A stretch of 64,000 nt of DNA from Sinonovacula constricta. Its lineage: Eukaryota > Mollusca > Bivalvia > Cardiida > Solecurtidae. Position 1 is the stretch's first letter. Every line of letters begins with the position of its first letter. Position numbers and translations under genes: made by a program. This document shows positions 1-12,990 of the stretch, piece after piece. The notes beneath the pieces were generated by a model. The model made no database searches. It was not told the origin of the DNA and worked only from the letters and a program-made list of their open reading frames with translations. The DNA is taken from assembly GCA_007844125.1 (NCBI GenBank), contig CM017561.1:60552756-60616755 (forward strand). Reading direction: 5' to 3'.

Positions 1-323
1 CAATGTTCATTCTTTTCGAATCTATAAACAGGAATGATTGGGATTTCTGCTAAAAATAGACATCGACGTCACAGCGGATGACGTGGATGAGCTATAGAAT
101 ATGTGGTGACGTGGTCTTCTCGGTTAAAAAAATAGCCAACTGTGCAGCGTGGCTTAGATAGGATATACTTGTTTGTAATATGATTGTGGCATTATGGTTA
201 ACTTTTCAGGCAGGTGTAGGACATCAATGAACAACATTTTGCAAGATCTGTTTAGGTAACAAGAGTTAGTTCAGATGTTTAATGAAAATATATTTAGTAC
301 CAACTGTCTGATACCACCTATAA
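1..323 (+). mobile_element. TTAA-MITE family A, copy 1 (cut by window edge)
   Basis: The right-hand two thirds of the roughly 490-bp family A element, ending in a diverged ACTGTCTGATACCACCT at 303-319 followed by ATAA. The internal blocks GGGATTTCTGCTAAAAATAG and GACGTCACAGCGGATGA match the copies at 7.2, 50.1 and 62.9 kb. No coding capacity is visible. The left end lies outside the window. Confidence 0.5.
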
Positions 324-469
324 TAGTGAACATTCAGATAACCAAGGTGATCTGTTTGATCATGATCCTAATTCTTTACTTGTTTACAGAAACACTTGAC
401 ACTTTGCAGCTACATAATGATGGTCATTTTTTTGACATCACACTATTTTTTCAGAAAGTGACCCTGCAT

Positions 470-550
470 GTTGGTCCCACACAAATGTCTGGTTAGAACC
501 ACTGGCGCACCTTACGTCAGCTGGAATACCTTCTCACATTAAGTCATTCA
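470..550 (-). repeat. SINE-B body fragment
   Basis: Reverse orientation: AAATGTCTGGTTAGAACCAC, then GCGCACCTTACGTCAGCTGG and CCTTCTCACATTAAGTC. It is a short relic. Confidence 0.5.
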
Positions 551-3500
551 CCTTGACAGATACTCAAACCCATGGGGCCAGAGATATATAAAGTCTGAAA
601 ATCTAAGGATATTGAACAAGTGCAGCAAGCTATAGGTTAAATACCATTTTTAACAACATTGTTATGTCGCTTCCAATGTTCAGGCGTCACTTACCTGGAG
701 ATAATTCTCTACTGAAAGCACTACCCTGTTCGGTTTACTAGGATATGATTGTTTTCTTATGGTGTCACCATGCAAAGATTTAACTGGCCCATTGGCCAGT
801 TATCAAATTTAATGAAAAATCAAGCCAATCATTGCTTTAGCTTTGTCTCGAGATTAAGCTTTAAGTTTTCAATACCCTGACCATAGACAATGGTTTAACC
901 ATCACACTGGAACACTTAACTACCCAAGAGTTTGCAAACTCCAAGAATACAAAATTTCCAAAGATTTCCCTTGTATGAGTTAGCTGATCAGATAGCTTCC
1001 ACCAGAAGCTGGCCACTGGATCTATACCATTTGCCTAAATTGGATCAAACAGCCATTATCACAGCAAGCACAACCTTTTGAAATATCTTTAATACATCAG
1101 CACTTCACACAATGTTGGTTTGAATTGGTGAAAGCCATGAATTTGAAACAATAGAAGTTTATAGATTCATTATAAGCTTGTTGTTTTATTTTGAATTTCA
1201 TGAATTTATCTTCATAAATTCAAAATAATGGAAGCTCAATATTCAAGATTTCATGGTACTGAATGCATGAATTTACAACTTCTAAAATGCTGACACCATG
1301 AAATTCTCACTAATAAATACCAAGAAATAATGAACTGTAAATGTCATCATTGGTTGTTACGACAAACCCTACATTGATGCATCCTCCTCTGCAGTAATAT
1401 ACTACTTGTGGTCCTTTTCACAAATTTCAAATACAAATTGATCTTATGTGTGTAATAATAATAGCATGATCTGGGATGGTATAAAACTTTATAAAAAAGT
1501 TTAGAGTGGTTCTTGGACATAGAAATTATGTATAAATAAACAAGTATCTGCCAATAATTTTTTTTTAAGAAAAACTGTTTTATAAGACAGAAAAAGTGTT
1601 GGTGTGCCGTAAAACCCAAAATACAAATATACGATAGAAAAACATCTTGTTCAACTGGAGATGTGAAGAGACACTTGTTAGGCCAACTGAGAGAAGGATC
1701 CAGGCCAATCAGCTCAATTGTTAACAGTCAACCAGCAAGAAATATAGCCAGGAGGGAGTGACAACTAATTGAACCTTCGCCCGATTCTTTTTATAAATAA
1801 ACTATAATTATGATTTATTCTCAATCAGCTTAAACTGTGTAAAGAACTTTACCATCGGTAGACTTTCTGCTTGATTCTTGGCTGCAAACAGTGCAGATGC
1901 TGACTAAATGAATCTGGAACTACAGTATTTGCCAAGACCTGATCAATTCCATCTCAGCAGGCCAAGAGTCAACACCCTCTGTAGACAATAAGACAATGCT
2001 TCCCTCCTGCTGCCAGCCAAAAAACAATATCAAGGCCCCAGTTCAACAACATTCTATCTATAATGTAGCTATAGAAGGAGCAACATCAGTTTATATGGCA
2101 GTTTAAGCCTTGGAATGGAGGCCAGAGGAAATAGACAAGATAGTATATTTATCCAGCTCTTCAGCAGATATACAGAGAGAAGGTTGTGTGTCAACATTGG
2201 AAAAGTAGTGGAATTAATATTTACAGCACAGAAAAGAAGTCGACAAAAAATCTTGAGGTCATTGTAATTTCATAGGTATTTTAGGTAAATGTTTTTTACA
2301 TTTCAATTGTTAAAAAAAAACAATGATAGAAAACTATAGCAAAGTACAAATGATTAGGATCACATAAATTGGAATGCAAGGAATGCATTAAATCCATCCA
2401 ATATAGAACAATATAGAACTGAAATGCAAGGATTGCGCCAAATTCATGCAACATAGACTGTATTTTAAAACATTACTAAATAGATTGGCTTCAAGTGAAA
2501 ATGGTCTTAGATCAAATAACTGCTGTTAAAACCATACACTACAAAAACAGACTTATAACCTCTAACAACTTAGTTTGCTTTAACTCCAAAAAACATTTCT
2601 TGAAAATAAGTTGGTTTCTTGTAAGTGGATGACATTATAACTAGACAATGCCCGCTCAACAGGTAGTCATCAACTCAAGTTACAGCTATGAAAACTAATG
2701 TCAAATCAATAAACATAATCTAATATCCATACAGGCAGAATCTTAGGAGACAAAGGCATAATAGCTATGGAATATGATAGTTAGCCTCTTGCAAAACGTG
2801 GCTCTTTATACTGATAAAGTGACAGTAAAAATCTGCTCTGTCATGGCCATTTATGTACTGTTAACAGGTTTATCTTCTCATACATAAACGAAAGCAATGA
2901 TGCCAAAGCATCAACAGTCGCTGTCAAACTACTGTTTATCATTTGTACATTTTTGCCTAGTGCCAACAAAAGAACACTTTATTGTTATTTAAAACAATTA
3001 TGTTGCTATCAAATTTATTTTATTATGATGACCTGTCTAGCAGTGAAATGTTATACACAATCTAAGCCAGGCACATATTTGGTGTTGATTATTAACATTT
3101 TTAAGTCAGAGCCCTGCTTTTGAATTTTTGTGTTACTAACTACAGGATTGCAGTAGTCCTATTCACCTATGTATCAACACCGATTTGAATGACTAGTGCA
3201 ACCTTAGTTATATTACAGAACCTGTTCCTAAGATAGGGAGTAAGTTGTGCAGGAAAGCCTACAAGTTCTACACACCCTTTGGCTGAAGTATGTCATAATA
3301 TTTCATAAATTGGAGTCAGCTTTTACCTGTACTTATATACAGCCAGCCTGATTCAATCCACAAAAGATGTACCAACAAAGTTAACACTGAAGGAAAAAAA
3401 ATAGCAACCAGCAGAATGAAATGTGAAGTAATTGAAATATATTACACTTTAATGTTTGATTGTCATTTTTATCGGTATTAATTTATGATAAAAAAACACA

Positions 3501-5190
3501 TAAATGTGAAAAGTATGTGATGGTCAAACTGTCACAGTGATGCTACCAAAGTTCATTTGCCAGGAATGATTACATGCTATGAAGACACACAAAAATAAAA
3601 CAATTAAAATGACTTTTTTTGATTGTCATGGTTTTACATAAAAGAATAGCAACAGTTGTGAATAAAAAATGATGTGTAAACATTGATGTACTGTCTCTGA
3701 GTGCAAACGATTAGGTCTATAAGAAACAATATGATCACAATAACAAAATTTCAAAATGTATAAGTTGTCTAAAATGCATAAAAGTCTGCAGACTGCTAAA
3801 ATTTTATATTGAAATATATATTTATTTAACAATGCTCTAAAAATCAACAAACTAGCAGTCATGGAGACCTTGAAATTGCTCACCTTAGTGAAGAAAGTGT
3901 AAAAAGGTCTGCATGAAATGTATTTGTTATCGCTGATTTAAAATAATGCAAGGGACATGTCTGTGAAATCCAATGCAATAGTAAATTGTTAAATATTTCT
4001 TTTTCTTTTTTAAGCTGCTATAGCTATAATGTGCCTGTGAGAAGAATGGTTTGAGCAATTATGACAGTGGGTCACACCAGCCATCTCCTGTGACAATCAA
4101 AAATCCACTTTGGGGTTCAGGAGACATCAAGAGTTGTTTATACCCAGGTGGCTAAACTTTTTAAAATACTAGATAATACAATGAAAACTTTTAAGTGAAA
4201 ATGTGGCATAGTCAAGCTAAAATTAGTTTCCTGCCCTTTATAAATGGGTTCACTTATTGATAATGACGTAATTTAAGTTTGATGTGAATTTTCTTTTGAT
4301 GATTTTTGAGAAATGGGCCTGAACAAGAAGGTTAATTAACAATTAAGTCAATGAGACAATTTTGACAATGGGGTGATGGACAGAATCCCTCCTTGACAAA
4401 AACCCTTCCATTCTTTTCTTATCTTTTTAGGCAAAAAATGATACCAGACCAATGGATGAATGATGAGCTATAACAGACACAAGATAATCATAAATTTAGT
4501 TAATCATAAGGAATTAATGCTCAGGTAAATGAACAAAAGGAGCACAAGACTTTTGTGCATTCAGAAATACACCATATATACATTGTGTCTTCTCCGATAT
4601 AATCACTGACTGACATGACAAATCATCATTGTGATGGACAATCTTAGGGTATAGAAAACAGCGGATATCACAATATTATCAATGTATCAGACGGTTATTG
4701 TTTGCAAATTGACACAAAATGACCTCCAGTCTAATACACTATCACTTTAACCCTGCTTACCTTTAACAATCGATACCAAATATTATTTATATGCCAATAT
4801 TCATATGCAAAATAATGCAGCTAGACATAATGACTGAGTATTAGCAACAAGAAGTGCAGGTCCTGATCAGATAGTTGGTTGATCTGGACCTATACTGTTT
4901 GCTTCAGAACATCAATACATGCTAAGCAGGTTAAATGCAAGCTTTGTCATGGGAAATTAACTTTCTGCCCTCCCTGTCTCTCACAGTCTATCAATACATG
5001 GATAAAAAGGACTGAAGAATACAGGTGGAGTATTGACCAGAAATGAGCTAGCCATTTATCAGGCCCCTAGATATTAGACAAACAAATGACAGAGTGCACA
5101 AGAAAATTAATATGTGTCTTATGACATACTGCGGCTACCAGACTAATTGTGCTGTGCTTGTTTTAGAAATTGGATAGGTCTGGACTATTG
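551..5190. other. No gene seen
   Basis: AT-rich putative intron. Only worn GATC foldback relics were recognised (about 975-1045 and 1865-1965). Confidence 0.5.
4851..4940. repeat. GATC foldback relic
   Basis: AGTGCAGGTCCTGATCAGAT is followed by GATCTGGACCTATACTGTTTGC and ACATGCTAAGCAGGT, the same layout as the copy at 9436-9531 with a shortened loop region. Confidence 0.5.
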
Positions 5191-5193
5191 AAC

Positions 5194-5990
5194 TTTACCG
5201 TGTGCTTATATAAACTGATAGAAACATTACCAACTTTAACATGTGCTTATATTAACTGGTAGAAAATGTATGAACTTTAACATGTGCTTACACAAACTGG
5301 TAGAAAAATATACTAATTTTAGCATATACATACATGTGAACTTTTTCTGAATCCCAGGTAGGAGGTTTTCACTTGCAAAGTCTAAGATTAATTGTTTTCA
5401 TACAAACAAAGAAGGAAGTTAACTGTTTCTAAGTAGGGAGGTTTCTGAAAATGTGTACAACATCCCTCATTTTTAAATAATTTTGAACCTTGAAAGAGGG
5501 AGTCTCCCTCAAAAGCAGAGTTCACATGTATGTAACTGGTGGAAAATGTATGAATTTAACATGTGCTACTATTAACAGGTGGAAAATGTATGAATTTAAC
5601 ATGTGCTACTATTAACAGGTGGAAAATGTATGAATTTAACATGTGCTACTATTAACAGGTGGAAAATGTATGAATTTAACATGTGCTACTATTAACAGGT
5701 GGAAAATGTATGAATTTAACATGTGCTAATATTAATGGGTGAAAAATGTAGGAATTTAACATGTGCTAATATCAATGGGTGGAAAATGTAGGAATTTAAC
5801 ATGTGCTAATATCAATGGGTGGAAAATGTAGGAATTTAACATGTGCTAACAACTTGTGGAAATGTATAAACTTAAACATGTCCTTATATTAACGGGTGGA
5901 ATATGTATGAACTTTAACATGCACTTATTTTAACTGGACATTTTACTAACTTCAACATGTGGTAACATTAACTGGTGGAAAATGTATGTG
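5194..5990 (+). repeat. 40-bp tandem array, interrupted by a MITE
   Basis: Unit landmark: GGTGGAAAATGTATGAATTT then AACATGTGCTACTATTAACA. Four units are virtually identical at 5541-5700, variants with AATATCAATGGGT follow to about 5850, and decayed units run to 5990. Degenerate units also lie at 5194-5327, so the MITE at 5328-5533 split an existing array. Confidence 0.5.
5328..5533. mobile_element. Short MITE family B with perfect 15-bp inverted ends
   Basis: ACATACATGTGAACT at 5328-5342 and AGTTCACATGTATGT at 5519-5533 are exact reverse complements. The 206-bp element interrupts the 40-bp tandem array and aligns along its length with 29190-29397 (shared block TAATTTTGAACCTT). It is non-coding; the superfamily is unknown. 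Confidence 0.5.
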
Positions 5991-6290
5991 GAAAGTCATT
6001 AAAACAGCCTTAAAATGCATAAGCTGTTGTAATATGATAATGATTCTCAATCTTGATAAATTTGCATTTAAAATACTCACCACTAACTTGAAACCTAAAA
6101 CTATAAACAAAATGCCTGCAAGCTTGCATAAGCAAAAGCGCATTCTAGCCTGCAGGTCAAATAAAACAGTCACTAGGGCTTTATGTCCTATAGAGTTGTA
6201 TGTCTATATAATTGAAAGTCCCAACAATAATATTCAGATTAATTAGATTCTCTAGATTGAAGACATTATTTCTTTAACTTGGAGTGGAAC

Positions 6291-6580
6291 TGGACTTGGT
6301 AGCACAATCAGTAGATCATCACCTCCAAGTACAGGACACACCGGGTTTGAACCCAAACTGTGACTGTATAGCTCCCTTGCTAATGCTCAAGCAAATATAA
6401 GGGTAGTTCCATGACTGGCTGGCCCGTTGTCAGGATAATGTAAATGGGTGTGGTATCATACCAGGTGTTCACGGCATGCTGTACATAGTGAAGGCAGCAC
6501 TATATCTGCTTCAAGCAGATATAATCTCCAGAAAACTAATTTGATACTGTTGGTGAAATGATAAACCCAAAAATCAAACA
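6291..6580 (+). repeat. SINE-A, full-length copy (tRNA-derived)
   Basis: The tRNA-like head has an A-box-like TAGCACAATCAGTAGAT at 6300-6316 and a B box GGGTTTGAACCC at 6343-6354. The body follows (GGGTAGTTCCATGACTGGCTGGCCC, listed here only as a landmark at 6400-6424, then ATATCTGCTTCAAGCAGATA). It ends near GGTGAAATGATAAACCC. No open frame is present; pol III transcription is the known route for such elements. Confidence 0.5.
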
Positions 6581-6714
6581 TGAAGTGGAAGACACTATTG
6601 CTTTTACTTAAAAGTGCAAGCATTTTTACAGAGTAGGACAGAAGGGACTGAACCCAGCTGGTCATAGCGATGAACCTGTTGTAATGCTATCCTTTAAATC
6701 CTGAGTATCAGGGA

Positions 6715-6800
6715 GGGAAAAAGTTTGTAATAATTTTAAGTCCTTTGTATGACCTGGCCAGGGATTGAACCTGCAGCCACCAGGTCTTACAATAAATGTT
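6715..6800 (-). repeat. Possible tRNA-like SINE relic
   Basis: The minus strand reads GCAGGTTCAATCCCTGGCC, a good B box, near 6749-6767. The A-box side is too worn to place. It may be a decayed tRNA-derived repeat. Confidence 0.5.
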
Positions 6801-7177
6801 TAACTCCAGATTTTAAACTCAGATGGTGATTAGCTTCATATTGTGACAATTTAAAAAGCACACCCCATACACGTCTTCCAGCTAACCTATATATAGTGCA
6901 CTAGTGATTCTTCCTTCTTATAGCCTTTACCATTATTTTCTCATAAAACCAGTCTTATATATACCCATTGTCCCTTTAACATATCCTTTCTAATCTGGGT
7001 GATGTGATAGAGTTGCCAATTTGTTGTTTACTTATTATCTTTGCATAAAATTGCATGAATAAGTATTAAGTTAATATATTTCTTTTGAAAAAAATTACAG
7101 TGGCACCAATATTGCCATTCACAAGCATGATTTCAACTTTGGTCAGGTGCTTTTCAAGAGGAGTGAGGAGTTTGCCC

Positions 7178-7673
7178 ATAAAGATGGTATCCAACAGTTT
7201 GCCTGTATCTCATATATGAAACAATATCTGACCTCTGTTTGGGATATTTGTGCATAATTTCTGTAGAAAAACATCATACTTTAGTCTAAGCTTTGGTGAT
7301 TTTCAACAGTATCTCACTTTGGGGCAGTAAAGCTCGTTAATCAACACTTAAAATCTTTATTCTTTTTAAATCTACAAATAAGAACAATTGGGATTTCTGC
7401 TAAAAATAGACATTGATATCACAGGGGATATTGTGGATGTGCTACAACATTTATGTTCATGTGGTTGTCTTAGTTTAAAAATAGCTAACTGTGCAGTGTG
7501 GCTCAAATAGAAAATACATGTTTGTAATGACAATTGTGGCATTATGGTACACAGTTCAGACATGTGTAGGACATCAATTAACAGCATTTTGCGAGATCTG
7601 TTCAGGTAGCAATAGTTTACTAAGATGATTTATAAAAATAATTTTGGTCCAAACTGTCGGATACCACCTTTAA
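7178..7673 (+). mobile_element. TTAA-MITE family A, copy 2 (full length)
   Basis: A 496-bp element running from AGATGGTATCCAACAGTTTG to CAAACTGTCGGATACCACCT, ends that are imperfect inverted repeats of each other. It is flanked by ATAA on the left and TTAA on the right. It shares long stretches with the 50.1-kb copy, for example CTGTTTGGGATATTTGTGCA. It is non-coding. Confidence 0.5.
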
Positions 7674-8147
7674 GTTTAAAATGGATCAAGAACCTATATT
7701 TGTGCTACAACAGAACTGGAAACCATACAGTAAAAAGGCCAGCAGCCAGAGGAGTTACAAATACGTGACTCTACCACCATGCCACAAGTGTCCCTACAAA
7801 CTGATTCATCCGAGGCAAAAAAATTAGTTATAATACATATCAGTCCACTTGTAACTTATCAGGGTCTGAACAAGTAGCAAATGGACATAACATTTATAAT
7901 TGGGTTTATGGGGCGAATATATCAAAGCAAATAAAATTGCTGCTCAGTGTTTTGCACTGTATTAACTAAGTTTCCTTGAAGAAGCATGTGTGTTTGGTAA
8001 ATAATTAAGAATTAGTATGGGTAATTAGCTAATTATGAAGCATGATAAGGTTTAATTATACTTTCATTGTTTCAGGATCTGGGGTCTTCCTGCACTATAA
8101 TTAGGTGGATATCGCCAGTATAACCTTAATTGTGTCGGTGCCATGTT

Positions 8148-8930
8148 ACAAACAAGAGGGACATGATGGCCCTATATCGCTCACCTGAGTGCTGTAGACA
8201 TTTAGCCTTTGTGGTCACGATTTCACAGATCAAAATTCTTTGAACAATCTTGATACCAGGCCACCAAAGGTGGACATTAACAAAATATCAAGGCTCTAGC
8301 TCTTGTAGTTTCTGACAAGAACATTTTCAGCTTTCCTATATAGCCATATATGGAAAATGGCCACACCATGGCGGCCATGTTTTTTCACGGGCCAAAATCA
8401 TTTGAAAAATCTTCATAGAGTGCCACCAAGGAACATGTACACCAAATATCAAGGCTCTTGCAGTTTCCACCAAGATGATTTTCTAAGTGTTCCTATACAG
8501 ACATATACTGAAAATGACCATGACTCTGATGGCCATGGTTTTTGATGGATCACAATTCTTTGAACAATCTTCATACAGGACTATCCAAGGAACATGTTTA
8601 TTGAATAGCAAAGACCTACGGTAGGTCTTGTAGTTTCTGACAATAAGATTTTCTAAGTTTTCCTATACAGCCTTATATGGAAAATGACCATTCCCTGGTG
8701 GCCATGTTTTTTGATGGATCTTAATCATTTTAACAACTTTTTGTCCAGTTCCTTCTGCCTATTTAAGCTTCTGAGAAAGTTTAGATTTGGCTTAGCAGTT
8801 TTAGAGGAGATGCATGTTGTTTGAAAATGTTGACTGATGGGTGAAGTCCGATGATGTACGCATGATGCTGGACAGTGGATGCCGAACAGTGGATGATCAC
8901 AATAGCTCACCCTGAGCATAAGCATTATAC
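8148..8930 (+). repeat. Interspersed repeat built of ~160-bp modules
   Basis: It begins ACAAGAGGGACATGATGGCC with ATATCGCTCACCTGAGT, and ends GATCACAATAGCTCACCCTGAGCA. In between, a module beginning near GGCCATGTTTTTTGATGGATC, with CTTTGAACAATCTT and TTTCCTATACAGCC landmarks, recurs at about 8212, 8372, 8531 and (partial) 8702. From memory this 'AGGGCCATGATGGCCC..GCTCACCTGAG' repeat is common in bivalve genomes. Class unknown; no protein is encoded. Confidence 0.5.
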
Positions 8931-9435
8931 ACTTCAGTCATTAGCAGAATAAATGTTTCTAACAAAATAATTGCAATATAAAAAAAAAACAACATACAAA
9001 AAGCCTATATTATTTTATTTAACAATTTACATAATTTAAGCAAAATAAAATTGACATAACTAATAACAATTGAACCAGGAATAGAATACTCATGATATGA
9101 AAATTGCACTTGAAGTAGCATACCTGTATAAAATGTATTACCATATTTTTAACCTCATAAAAATTCTTATTAACTCATTAACCTTCAACCTGATATTTTT
9201 TAAATGATCATAGTGGTAAATATATAAGCACTTCAAAACAGAACCACTGAGTGATTCAACCCTTAGCAACGTGTTTTAAGCGCCATTGAAAGTTGCGCAG
9301 TTAAGGTCTAAGCAATGGTTTGTGTGGTTGGTGTATGGAAGGGTGACTGATGGTGTTCGGCAGCCTGTGTTACTCATTTATTTTTATTAAAAATACATAC
9401 AAAGGTATTTTAGACAATTTGCAAGCAAATTTGCA

Positions 9436-9531
9436 GCAAACAGTGTAGATGTTGATCTGATAGCTGGCAGCAGCTAGATGATCTGGCTTTATACTATTTG
9501 CCTATGCCTCATCAATTTATGCTGAGCAGGT
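9436..9531. repeat. GATC foldback relic (best copy)
   Basis: Arms 9436-9468 and 9470-9502 are imperfect reverse complements (GCAAACAGTGTAGATG against ATACTATTTGC) with almost no loop, followed by a CTCATCAATTTATGCTGAGCAGG extension. Related relics are scattered across the window. Origin unknown; it could be a small MITE. Confidence 0.5.
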
Positions 9532-10361
9532 AAAAAAAAATGGACACTACCAAATCAATATACAGGCCACACTATACATAACAACAAAAGAAAATAGAAA
9601 CAAAGACATAGCAACAAATAAGTATTACATGATAAATAACTGAATCACTGATTGATACAAGTACATGTGGGGGGAAATGGTTCATGAGCAGGTATGCAAG
9701 TTAAAAGTTTAGGCCTATGTATTTAGTCAATTGGGAAAATTCTTTAAACTCATATTAATAATTATTATTCAAATTTAGAACCAGTCCTCAGGTAGTAATT
9801 ACAATAGGGCGATATGCAGAAACTATATATAGTTATGACTATAATCTCACATCATAAAAACTGCTTCCTTTATCAATATCAATATTAATTATTAACCATA
9901 TATAGCTTAATGTCTAACTAACAATAACAAATGAATAACCAAGATATTATCTCAAGAAAAATGTCAAGCTTCCCTATAAACAACGCCATTTTCTTGTTAC
10001 CTGCAATGAAGAACAATAGAGTCAATTTCATATTGATTATACACAAACCTATCAACAGTCCTTACATGGCAATGATGATGAAGAGAAAAAAAGCTTGCAG
10101 GGTCCATTTTTTATCTCCTTGATTTCAAGCAGAGAAATTTCTGTGAGTCCTACAATGAAATAATTTTCTACAAACAAAACCTGACTTAAAGCAACAATGC
10201 ATTGCTGAATTAAAGAGCAATAGACCAAAAAACTGCACAGAAGGGACAGAGATACTTTAGATATATCGTAAAACTGAAAGTAATGAAGCTCGCAGAGTTT
10301 TGTGGCATTTGCGTCAATAGCACTTCATTGTATTAGACTGTGTTCATCAGTCAATGATGTA

Positions 10362-10680
10362 TGTTTGTTGGGTTGATCATCAGAACAACAGTATAGCAGT
10401 CATCTTGAGACAGTGTCTGCTTGAAGCAGATATAGCACTTCCTTTCATATGTATAGCATGCTGTCAACATCTGGCATGACACCACACCCAGTCACATTAT
10501 CCTGACACCGGGCTAACCAGTCGTGGAACTATCCATATATCTGCTTGAGTGTTAGCATGGGACCTATACTAATTTAATTTTTAACAACTTTGGTATGTCA
10601 CGGCCCATGCTGCAGTTTCAAAACAGGGACCTTTCATAACTGGAACCACACTCTACCGACTGCGCTAACAGGTCCGGTCA
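10362..10680 (-). repeat. SINE-A, full-length copy
   Basis: Reverse orientation: the tail side starts TGTTTGTTGGGTTGATCATC and the body includes TGCTTGAAGCAGATATAGCA. The tRNA-like head ends at 10680 with an A-box complement CTCTACCGACTGCGCTAACA. The B box is worn. Confidence 0.5.
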
Positions 10681-10929
10681 AGTCAATGATGACTTTTTTT
10701 GTACACAAATTGATTAGGCTTCGACAAATAGTGTAGGTCCAGATGTAGTATGGCAAGGGATGAAAAAAACAACTTTGTGGGGCAATTATTCTGATCTTTG
10801 AAATACTGTAATCATGCGTGCGGTGCCATCACTATTATTGTTGTTGCTTTCAAATTAAACATGCTTCAAAATGCTCTTAACTAGATTGGACCAATTTGAT
10901 ATTTAAATTCGATCTCCTTTTATTTAAAT

Positions 10930-11110
10930 TTCACCACATCATAAAACCCTCTGCTTAAGAGATTTGGCAAACTTAAGGACCACCTTTTAATTAAAATCAC
11001 TGCCATTTAGGTCACTTTGCTATTAAGACATCTTCTAACATAAAGACCACTTCACAACACTATTAAATTTACCCCACTATTAAGTCCACTGGCTATTTAA
11101 GGGGATTTTT
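10930..11110. mobile_element. Possible degraded pogo/Tigger terminus
   Basis: Repeated motifs of the form TTAAGACCAC and GGTCACTTTGCTATTAAG (about 10955-11100) resemble the subterminal repeats of Tigger-type elements. No transposase sequence or second terminus is recognised. This is a weak call based on motif style. Confidence 0.5.
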
Positions 11111-12589
11111 GTGGCTTAGACAACTATATCAGAATAAGAAAAAAATTGTTTCCATTAAAAAAACATTTCAGTTAAATGCATTTTTAACTATTTAACCAAT
11201 AATAAATTAATGATAAAGTAAAGTTTTTAAGTAAAAATGGGATATGTTTTGTTTAAAGCTATTTTCAATATATCAGTTATGCTACTTTTTATTATATTTA
11301 ATGGAAGATTTATGGCCTTTTTTTTTGTAATATACATAGCTATTTTTTAATGATGTCATTTGCCCATTTACTAATGTTTTCCGAACAAGAGCAAATTTCC
11401 CAAAAGCAAGAACATGACATATTTTTCAACACATGAATTTAATTTTAAGTTAGAAATGCACTCAGAATGCATTCTTTACATTACACAAATAACATTTGGG
11501 AGAATACTAAATGCGTATGGGTAAACACCTACAGCAGCTGTTTTTCTTTGCTAAGTAACTCATTTACCTTCCATTTAAAATCTAACAGTATACATATTGT
11601 AATAAATATAGAGCACAATTTCACCCCAGAATTTTCTGAACAGTAACAAACTGAACTTAGCTCATGTTTTGTTGGAGTGGTTCATTTATTACAGAAAGTC
11701 TCCACAAAAGACAAGAACAACCCTCTCATTCATAAAACTTATGAAAGCAATCAAAACCAGTCTGATATAAACAAAAAAAACTAACCAATCAGACTAAAAT
11801 ATTTGCATGTGTCAACCTATAAGAATGTTTCATTCTCAACAGACTGTATCACAACATTACTTCCAACAAAAAGTAATATAAAAAAACAATTATCAAAAAA
11901 ATTAACCTGTCAAAGAACACGACAAACAGAAATTGAATATTCTAATATACATATACCAGTACAATTTATATCTCTGGTCCCATGACCTTGTCTGACATAC
12001 TGAGTAGAGACAGTTTCTTTTAGATGTAAAAATATCAGACAACTTCTAAACTCCCTTCCATATACTACAAAAAGTAGTCCCTAGATAAGCTTGCATTGAA
12101 GCAATTATGTCAGCAGAGTCTGAACAAACTGTTTAACATGCAAAACATGTTTTGATTTAGTAAATTGCACATATTTTAGTTCATCATTAAACCAACAACT
12201 ATCTCAATAATATGGTCATCAAACTCTCGATAAAAAAAAAATTCCTGGAGAATATTATACTGACTTCACCAAATGAGTCTGGAAAGACTGTTTTAAATGC
12301 AAGCCATGCTTGGTTAAGTATCTTTGTACATTTTGGTTTCAAGTCACATATCTATGGGTCATTCACCTCTCGGAAACATAGTCTCAAGGGACAGAGATGA
12401 TTTTGGTTTTATCTCATTACTAAGCTTAGTACAATTTGCTCAGAAAAGGGCAAAATGTGTCGATCCAGAACTGGATTTGCACTACTTTCTGCAGAATCTC
12501 TAACAATGTGTCTGTAATAAACAGTATAATGAGGTTTGTTAGCATATTTTCTTTCCCAAAAACATCAAAACTACCATTTATGATCATTA

Positions 12590-12785
12590 TATTAATGTCT
12601 AGCTATTTTGTTGTAGGAAGACACCAGAGAGATGTTTGGGTAGAACGGTGATGCGCCACAGATCAGGTGGAAGACTTGCCTACATTAAGTCCTTGGCTCG
12701 AATAGGATATGAACCAAATTAGTGAGAGCCTAATCATTCAGGGTCAGTGACTCTACCATAACTCCAAGGGCACCTCTAGCAAATA
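12590..12785 (-). repeat. SINE-B copy
   Basis: Reverse orientation: GTCTAGCTATTTTGTTGTAG, TGGGTAGAACGGTGATGCGC, then a worn tRNA-like head ending ACTCCAAGGGCACC. It forms an inverted pair with the SINE-B at 12840-12990. Confidence 0.5.
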
Positions 12786-12839
12786 AGAAAAAAATTGTAT
12801 TAGTTAATAACAAATCCTCCTCTGACAACTCCACCATGT

Positions 12840-12990
12840 GAATTCAGAAATCAATTTCTGATCACGGTGAAGGACTTAATGCAAATGGGGAAGGTCTTCC
12901 AGCTGACCTACATTGCACCAGTGGTTCTACACAGACATTTGTCTGGGGTCATCCTTCACCAAAACAGCTAGATGTTCTTATAATTACATA
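12840..12990 (+). repeat. SINE-B, 5'-truncated copy
   Basis: Forward orientation from AAGGACTTAATGCAAATGGG through GGTCTTCCAGCTGACCTACA and AGTGGTTCTACACAGACATT to the CAAAACAGCTAGATG tail region. The tRNA-like head is missing. Confidence 0.5.

Larger units (their letters stand above)
8931..12589. other. No gene seen
   Basis: AT-rich sequence apart from the listed foldback (9.4 kb), SINE-A (10.4 kb) and possible Tigger terminus (10.9 kb). Short open frames here look random. Confidence 0.5.
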
